DNA of 64,000 nt from contig URAU01000001.1 of assembly GCA_900545955.1 (NCBI GenBank), forward strand, positions 124,001 to 188,000, in the 5' to 3' direction. A program made the translations under genes and the position numbers. Below the pieces are notes generated by a model. The model was not told the origin of the DNA and made no database searches. It worked only from the letters and a program-made list of their open reading frames with translations. Each line of letters begins with the position of its first letter. Position 1 is the first letter of the stretch. This DNA comes from an uncultured Porphyromonadaceae bacterium (lineage in GTDB: Bacteria > Bacteroidota > Bacteroidia > Bacteroidales > Muribaculaceae). Below, in pieces: positions 58,562 to 64,000 of this stretch.

Positions 58562-61500
58562 TTACGCAAGTGTCACTTTTACAGTCACCTCCGTGCCGTC
58601 GATGTCAAGTCGCTCGTCGTCGAGAGGATTTTCTACGGGAGCAACCACCACTGCCTGTGCAAGCACCTGCCGGCCGATGTAGTCGGCATATTCGGCCACG
58701 GTGTCGTCGGTCAGGGAGCTTGGTGCGATGGCAACGTTGATTCGTGCGGTTATCTCGTAGTCACGGCTCTTACGGATGTTCTGTATGCGGTTTACGAGTT
58801 CGCGTGCGATACCCTCTCTGCGGAGATTTTCGGTCACCGTGATGTCGAGTGCCACCGTAACGGTTCCCTCGGTGGCAACGAGCCATCCGGGAATATCCTC
58901 GCTGCGGATTTCAACGTCTGCCACATCAATGGTAACGGGTGTTCCTTCCACATTGATTGCAAGCGAACCTTCCTTCTCCAGTGCGATGATTTCAGCCTGG
59001 CTGAGGGCTGCTATTGCAGCTGCCACAGCTTTCATCATCTTGCCGTGTTTCGGGCCCAGTTTCTTGAAGTCGGCTTTGATGCATTTCACAAGTACGCCTT
59101 CATCGCTTCCTACAAACTTGATTTCCTTAACGTTGACTTCCGAAAGAATGAGCTGCGACATATCGGCTATCTGCTGCTTGGCCTTTTCGTTGGAAACGGG
59201 TATCATGAGCGTCTGCAGCGGCTGGCGAACTTTGATGTTCACCTTGCGACGCAATGAAAGCACAAGCGACGTGATGGTCTGGGCAAGGTTCATCTTCTGC
59301 TCGAGGTCCTTGTCGATAAGACTCTCGTCGGCAATTGGATACGATGCGATATGTACTGAGGTTCCCTTCTTCCCTTCGGCTTCGAGAGCCGGAGCGGTAA
59401 GATCCTTATATTGTTTGTCGGCAAAGAATGGAGCAAAGGGTGCGATGAGTCTGGCAACGGTCACCAGGCAGGTGTGGAGTGTCTGGAATGCCGAGAGTTT
59501 GTCGGAGGTCATCTCTCCTCCCCAGAAGCGTTTTCTGTTGAGGCGGACGTACCAGTTGCTCAGATTGTCGTTGACAAATGTGTTGATGGCGCGGGCCGCT
59601 TTGGTCGGCTCATAGTCAGCCAAAGCTTCGTCGACGTCTTTAGTGAGCGTGTTGAGCAGCGAGAGTATCCAGCGGTCGATTTCCGGTCGTTCGTTTACCG
59701 GAATCTGCTTCTCTGCACCGGTGAAAGAATCGACGTTGGCATATAATGCAAAGAATGAATATGTGTTGTAGAGCGTTGCAAATAGTTTGCGCGCCACTTC
59801 TCGAACACCTTCTTTATCGAATTTCAGATTGTCCCAGGGCGACGAGTTGGCAATCATATACCAGCGCACGGGGTCTGAACCGAATTCCTCGATGGTTTCA
59901 AATGGATTGACGGCATTCCCGAGTCGTTTCGACATCTTGTTGCCGTCCTTGTCGAGCACAAGACCATTGGAGATTACGGCTTTGTAAGCCACAGAATCGA
60001 AAACCATCCCGGCTATGGCATGGAGAGTGAAGAACCATCCGCGAGTCTGGTCTACGCCCTCGGCAATAAAATCGGCGGGATAGAGTTCACCGCTGTCGAG
60101 GCCCTCTTTATTCTCAAACGGATAATGAATCTGCGCATATGGCATTGCGCCGGAATCGAACCATACGTCGATAAGGTCTGTTTCGCGGTGCATTTCACGA
60201 CCGGATTCGGATACGAGAACGATGTCATCTACATACGGACGGTGAAGGTCAATCTTTTCATAATTGGCCTTGTTGTAGTTCCCCGGTTCGAATCCTTTTG
60301 CTTTCAGCGGGTTGGTCTCCATAACTCCGGCGGCTACCGATTTCTCGATTTCGTCGTAGAGTTGCTGAACAGAGCTTATGCAGATTTCCTCGCGACCGTC
60401 GTCGGTACGCCAGATGGGGAGCGGTGTACCCCAGTAGCGGCTGCGCGAGAGATTCCAGTCCTGAAGGTTCTCCAGCCATTTGCCGAATCGGCCGGCACCG
60501 GTGGCAGCAGGTTTCCACTTGATGCTCTTGTTGAGCTCCATGAGCCTTTCGCGGGCTGCCGTTGTGCGGATAAACCAGCTGTCAAGCGGATAGTAGAGCA
60601 CAGGCTTGTCCGTACGCCAGCAGTGGGGATAACTGTGCACGTGTTTCTCGATTTTGAACACTTTCCCCTGCTGTTTCAGCCATAACGACAGTTCTACGTC
60701 GAGCGTCTCGTCGCCTTCTGCTTTGGAGGCGTCGTAGGCGTTTTTCACATACTTGCCGGCCCAGGGAGTGTAGGCTTCTTCATCCACGTTGTTGGCTACG
60801 TAGTTCGGGTCGATGTCTTCAATGCGGAAGAAGCGTCCCTGCATATCGACCATCGGCCGGATGTTTCCGTCGCGGTCGATAAGCGTCAGCGGCGGGATGT
60901 TGTTCTGGCGCGATACGCGGAGGTCGTCCGCGCCGAATGTGCCGGCGATATGCACGATGCCGGTACCGTCTTCGGTCGTCACGTAATCGCCGGGGATAAC
61001 GCGGAATGCCCCTTCTCCTGGATTCATCCAGGGGATGAGCTGTTCGTAATGAAGTCCTACGAAGTCCTTACCTTTCAGCGTGGCGACAACTTCAAAAGGT
61101 ATCAGTTTGTCGCCTTTGTTATACGAGTCTAGCGGCAGTTCTTCGGCTTTGGCGTTGAAGAAATGCCCCATCAGCGCTACAGCAACCACTACGGTCTCTT
61201 TTTCACCGCTGTAGGGGTTGTAGGTACGAACGATGTTGTAGTCGATGTCAGGTCCTACTGCGAGGGCCGTGTTCGAGGGTAGTGTCCAGGGTGTTGTGGT
61301 CCACGCCAGGAAATAAGCGTTGCCGAAGCCCTTCATTATGTCGAGCGGGTCGGTGCAAAGGAACTGGGCCACGCAGGTGGTGTCCTTTACGTCGCGGTAG
61401 CATCCCGGCTGGTTGAGCTCGTGTGTGCTCAGACCGGTGCCGGCTGCGGGCGAATAAGGCTGAATCGTGTATCCTTTGTAGAGATAACCTTTCTTATACA

Positions 61501-61996
61501 GTTCACCCAGAAGCCACCATACCGATTCGATATAGCGGTTGTCGTATGTGATGTAAGGATTCCCCAGGTCAACCCAGTAGCCCATCGAGTTGGTGAGGGT
61601 GGACCACTCCTTGGTATATTTCATCACCTCGCGACGGCATGCGGCGTTGTATTCGTCGACGGAGATTTTCTTGCCGATATCCTCCTTGGTGATTCCGAGC
61701 GATTTCTCGACTCCGAGTTCCACCGGCAGCCCATGGGTATCCCAGCCGGCCTTGCGCTTCACGTGGAATCCTTTCATTGTCTTGTATCGGCAGAATATGT
61801 CCTTGATGGTGCGGGCCATCACATGATGAATGCCCGGCATGCCGTTGGCCGAAGGCGGTCCTTCATAGAACACAAATGAGGGACAACCTTCACGGGTTGT
61901 CATGCTCTGCTCGAAAAGATTCTCGGCGTTCCATTGCGCGAGCATCTCCTTATTGATTTCAGAGAGATTGAATTTGTTATATTCGGCGAATTTCAT
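58562..61996 (-). CDS. ileS: Isoleucyl-tRNA synthetase
   Basis: IleRS charges tRNA-Ile and edits valine. The 1144-residue class I enzyme has the HIGH-type GPPSANGMPGIHHVM, TTTPWTLPSNTALAV in the editing domain (CP1), GWDTHGLPVE, KMSKRLGN (KMSKS-type) and a long C-terminal region, as in the larger IleRS type that includes Bacteroidetes enzymes. I chose the ATG at 61996 because the predicted promoter (62035-62066) starts transcription near 62028; an ATG at 62020 is also possible. Confidence 0.97.
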   Translation of the reverse strand: MKFAEYNKFNLSEINKEMLAQWNAENLFEQSMTTREGCPSFVFYEGPPSANGMPGIHHVMARTIKDIFCRYKTMKGFHVKRKAGWDTHGLPVELGVEKSLGITKEDIGKKISVDEYNAACRREVMKYTKEWSTLTNSMGYWVDLGNPYITYDNRYIESVWWLLGELYKKGYLYKGYTIQPYSPAAGTGLSTHELNQPGCYRDVKDTTCVAQFLCTDPLDIMKGFGNAYFLAWTTTPWTLPSNTALAVGPDIDYNIVRTYNPYSGEKETVVVAVALMGHFFNAKAEELPLDSYNKGDKLIPFEVVATLKGKDFVGLHYEQLIPWMNPGEGAFRVIPGDYVTTEDGTGIVHIAGTFGADDLRVSRQNNIPPLTLIDRDGNIRPMVDMQGRFFRIEDIDPNYVANNVDEEAYTPWAGKYVKNAYDASKAEGDETLDVELSLWLKQQGKVFKIEKHVHSYPHCWRTDKPVLYYPLDSWFIRTTAARERLMELNKSIKWKPAATGAGRFGKWLENLQDWNLSRSRYWGTPLPIWRTDDGREEICISSVQQLYDEIEKSVAAGVMETNPLKAKGFEPGNYNKANYEKIDLHRPYVDDIVLVSESGREMHRETDLIDVWFDSGAMPYAQIHYPFENKEGLDSGELYPADFIAEGVDQTRGWFFTLHAIAGMVFDSVAYKAVISNGLVLDKDGNKMSKRLGNAVNPFETIEEFGSDPVRWYMIANSSPWDNLKFDKEGVREVARKLFATLYNTYSFFALYANVDSFTGAEKQIPVNERPEIDRWILSLLNTLTKDVDEALADYEPTKAARAINTFVNDNLSNWYVRLNRKRFWGGEMTSDKLSAFQTLHTCLVTVARLIAPFAPFFADKQYKDLTAPALEAEGKKGTSVHIASYPIADESLIDKDLEQKMNLAQTITSLVLSLRRKVNIKVRQPLQTLMIPVSNEKAKQQIADMSQLILSEVNVKEIKFVGSDEGVLVKCIKADFKKLGPKHGKMMKAVAAAIAALSQAEIIALEKEGSLAINVEGTPVTIDVADVEIRSEDIPGWLVATEGTVTVALDITVTENLRREGIARELVNRIQNIRKSRDYEITARINVAIAPSSLTDDTVAEYADYIGRQVLAQAVVVAPVENPLDDERLDIDGTEVTVKVTLA

Positions 61997-62034
61997 CGTT
62001 CGGATAGTGATTGGATTCATTATTTTGATGGATG

Positions 62035-62066
62035 CAAATATACGCAATTTGCCGTTAGGGAGCAAA
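62035..62066 (-). promoter_or_regulatory. ileS promoter
   Basis: The minus strand reads TTTG (plus 62063-62066), 20 nt, then TATATTTG (plus 62035-62042), a full Bacteroidetes promoter in the gap between ddl and ileS. Confidence 0.82.
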
Positions 62067-62074
62067 CCTGAGAA

Positions 62075-63277
62075 TCAACGTCCCGCTTTAGCTCCTTTAA
62101 CGCCTTTCGCCCCCTTGGTGCCTCCACCCATGGCGAAAATATTCTGCGAGAACGAGAACGTTTTGCGGCCGCGTTCGGTATGGCGTTTAACGGCAAGTGC
62201 TACAAGTCTGTCGATCAGCGCGGAGAAATTAATGCCGGAGCCTTCCCAAAGGTAGAACGACAGCGAGCCTGGGATGGTGTTGATTTCGTTCACATAGATC
62301 TTGCGTGTGGGGCGGTCGATCATCATGTCGACGCGGCTTACCCCGTGGCACGAAAGTGCTCGGAAGGTCTCCCCTGCAAGTCGCTGAATCTCTTTGGTTT
62401 CGTTCTCGGGAAGGTCGGCCGGAAATTTCTTTGCCGAAGCCTGCATCCCTTTAGTGCCTTTGTCGCCTCCGAGATATTTTGCGTCGTAGGAAAGAATCTC
62501 TGATGATTTTATTGGCTCTTCAAGCACGGAAGTCTGGAATTCGTTGCAGTCGCCGAGCACCGAGCAGTTGATTTCCTGCATATCGGCCAACATATGTTCC
62601 ACGAGGATGCGCGAAGCGTAGCGGGCAGCGTCTTCAACGGCCCGGTGCAGTTCCTCGCGGTTGTGGGCGCAGCCGATGCCGATCGACGAGCCGAGGTTGG
62701 CGGGTTTCACGATTACCGGGTAACCGAGTTCCGACTCGATTTTATCTGTCAGAGTAGTTTTTTCGGAGAACCATTGGCGGTCGGTGAACCATACATAGTC
62801 AACCACGGGAATGCCGTCGGCACGGAGTATCATCTTCATCGTGATTTTGTCCATGCCGTTGGCCGAGGCGAGGGTGTCGCAGCCTGCGTATGGAATGCCG
62901 ATTGAGTCGAGAATCCCTTCGAATGTGCCGTCCTCGCCGTTGGCTCCGTGGAGTACCGGAAGCACCACGTCGATTTTCGCTGCGACATTCTTTTTCCCGA
63001 ACAATCCTTTCGGCTGCGAGTAATAAAGGTTGTAATCCCCGTAAATCGGACGCATGTATACAGCCTCTGATTCTTTGAGCAGCTGGGGAAGATTGCGGTA
63101 ACGCTGCAGGTCGAGCAGGCAGTCGCCGGTATACCAGACTCCTTCCTTTGAGATGTAGATAGGCACGACATTGTATTTGTCGCGGTCAATGGCATTGATT
63201 GCCTGATTGGCTGATATTACTGAAATTTCGTGTTCGGTGGATCTTCCGCCGAAAAACACGGCTATTGTAGTTTTCAT
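62075..63277 (-). CDS. ddl: D-alanine--D-alanine ligase family protein
   Basis: Ddl joins two D-alanines for the peptidoglycan stem peptide. The 400-residue ATP-grasp protein has FFGGRSTEHEISVISA, LHGANGEDGTFEGILD, IVKPANLGSSIGIG and the C-terminal VNEINTIPGSLSFYLWEG, which replaces the usual NTxPGFT. The C-terminus ends in a glycine/lysine-rich tail (GGGTKGAKGVKGAKAGR). The second substrate may not be D-Ala in this subfamily. It lies 35 bp downstream of a MurF-like gene on the same strand, so the two are likely co-transcribed. Confidence 0.9.
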   Translation of the reverse strand: MKTTIAVFFGGRSTEHEISVISANQAINAIDRDKYNVVPIYISKEGVWYTGDCLLDLQRYRNLPQLLKESEAVYMRPIYGDYNLYYSQPKGLFGKKNVAAKIDVVLPVLHGANGEDGTFEGILDSIGIPYAGCDTLASANGMDKITMKMILRADGIPVVDYVWFTDRQWFSEKTTLTDKIESELGYPVIVKPANLGSSIGIGCAHNREELHRAVEDAARYASRILVEHMLADMQEINCSVLGDCNEFQTSVLEEPIKSSEILSYDAKYLGGDKGTKGMQASAKKFPADLPENETKEIQRLAGETFRALSCHGVSRVDMMIDRPTRKIYVNEINTIPGSLSFYLWEGSGINFSALIDRLVALAVKRHTERGRKTFSFSQNIFAMGGGTKGAKGVKGAKAGR

Positions 63278-63312
63278 CTATTATCGGATATGTAGGTTGT
63301 TTTCTTTACTGA

Positions 63313-64000
63313 TTATTTGAATGTGTCGGGAAGGTCGTTTTCATACAGGATTGTGTCGCCGTCTTTGGCGATTTTGCTCAGGAGGGTCTGCGCTTCGGCA
63401 AATGTGTCGACGGCGTGTATGTTTTCCGGTTTTATGGGACCTTCGGCGGTGCCGTTGAGTATGGCGTCGCGGTTGTAGTGACCTACGATGATGGCCACGT
63501 CGGCACAGCGTGCTATCGTGCGGCCGAATTCCTCGTTGGCCGTCGCCTCGATTTCGCCGAGTTCTATCATCCCCGGAGTGACTACGATACGTTTTCCCTG
63601 CTTCATCATTGCGAGCACTTCAAGAGCCATTTTCGAACCTACCGGGTTGGAATTGAATGCGTCGTCGATTATGGTGATTCCCGCAGGCGTACGCTTCATA
63701 TTCAGACGATGTTCCACCTGTTCAATCTGCTCAACGGCAAAACGGATTTTATCTGTTGGAACTCCCAGTCGCAAAGCGACTATTACAGCGGCAAGTAGAT
63801 TGGAAACGTTGCACTCCCCTACCAGCTTTGTATGCAGTTTCAGCGGTTCGCCGAGGTTTTCCCCTTTAATTGTAAAGTCGGTGCCTGAGGGTGAATAAAC
63901 GATGTCTGTTGCAACGAAATCGGCACCGTCAGGCGCAGCGACCGCATAGCGAACGCAGGTTGTATTGTCAACGGGGCGGTTGGCAACGTAAGGGAAATCG
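63313..64000 (-). CDS. murF: MurF-like Mur ligase (5' part outside window)
   Basis: MurF adds the D-Ala-D-X dipeptide to UDP-MurNAc-tripeptide. The open frame continues to the window edge and gives 228 C-terminal residues. It includes the Mur ligase middle/C-terminal motifs NVSNLLAAVIVALRLG, IIDDAFNSNPVGSKMALEVL and IVVTPGMIELGEIEATANEEFG, and ends YENDLPDTFK. The DDAFNSNPVGSKMALEVL form is one I associate mainly with MurF relatives of Firmicutes and gut bacteria that pair with a Ddl. The pairing with the next gene fits synthesis and use of the same dipeptide. Confidence 0.85.
   Translation of the reverse strand, partial: DFPYVANRPVDNTTCVRYAVAAPDGADFVATDIVYSPSGTDFTIKGENLGEPLKLHTKLVGECNVSNLLAAVIVALRLGVPTDKIRFAVEQIEQVEHRLNMKRTPAGITIIDDAFNSNPVGSKMALEVLAMMKQGKRIVVTPGMIELGEIEATANEEFGRTIARCADVAIIVGHYNRDAILNGTAEGPIKPENIHAVDTFAEAQTLLSKIAKDGDTILYENDLPDTFK

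Overview
The window looks like chromosomal DNA of a gut Bacteroidota, order Bacteroidales, most plausibly the Muribaculaceae/Bacteroidaceae side. The evidence is the protein families present (DUF4296, a Bacteroidales-type PurF paralog, GH2/GH53 galactanases, an EF-G2-like factor, glycine-lipid synthases, lipoproteins with an acidic run after the lipobox cysteine) and the promoters. Many starts are preceded by the Bacteroidetes -7 box TAnnTTTG, several with a TTG/TTTG -33 box 18-20 nt upstream. Shine-Dalgarno sites are not conspicuous. I see no rRNA, tRNA, CRISPR array, insertion sequence or phage gene.

Layout. 1-6 kb (minus strand): lipid A genes lpxC (cut by the window edge) and lpxD, then the thrS-infC-rpmI-rplT translation operon. 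6-13.5 kb: uvrA, recR, panC-panD, ffh, folD. 13.6-20.7 kb: lptB and udk (minus), then an MlaE/MlaF lipid ABC pair, a RelA/SpoT-family (p)ppGpp synthetase, a lipoprotein and engB. 20.8-24.7 kb: two small proteins (one a histone H1-like protein with a structured leader), an EF-G paralog with altered GTPase motifs, and a YigZ-family protein.

24.7-34.2 kb is the most unusual part. A DUF115/Maf-like gene is divergent from eight plus-strand genes that may form one transcription unit ending at a strong terminator: a PlsC-type acyltransferase and a GNAT acyltransferase (glycine-lipid synthesis), a Wzi-like outer-membrane protein, a lipoprotein, a LegB-like sugar-nucleotide 4,6-dehydratase, an ATP-grasp enzyme, a NeuB-family nonulosonate synthase, and a PurF paralog lacking the catalytic N-terminal cysteine. 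Together they suggest a cell-surface glycolipid or glycan pathway with a nonulosonic-acid-like step that does not match a complete known pathway.

34.2-44.3 kb (minus strand) is a galactan/galactose block: galE, a sugar nucleotidyltransferase, galK, a GH2 beta-galactosidase, a GH53 endo-galactanase lipoprotein and a GH5-like enzyme. No galT and no SusC/SusD are in the window. 44.4-64 kb: a twin-META lipoprotein, grpE-dnaJ, a CusCBA-type RND efflux operon, rmuC, a pyrK without pyrD beside it, a DUF4296 lipoprotein with lspA and a cysteine-free DksA/TraR-like protein, ileS, and a ddl-murF pair (murF cut by the window edge).

Coordinates of short sites were read by eye and may be off by a base or two.
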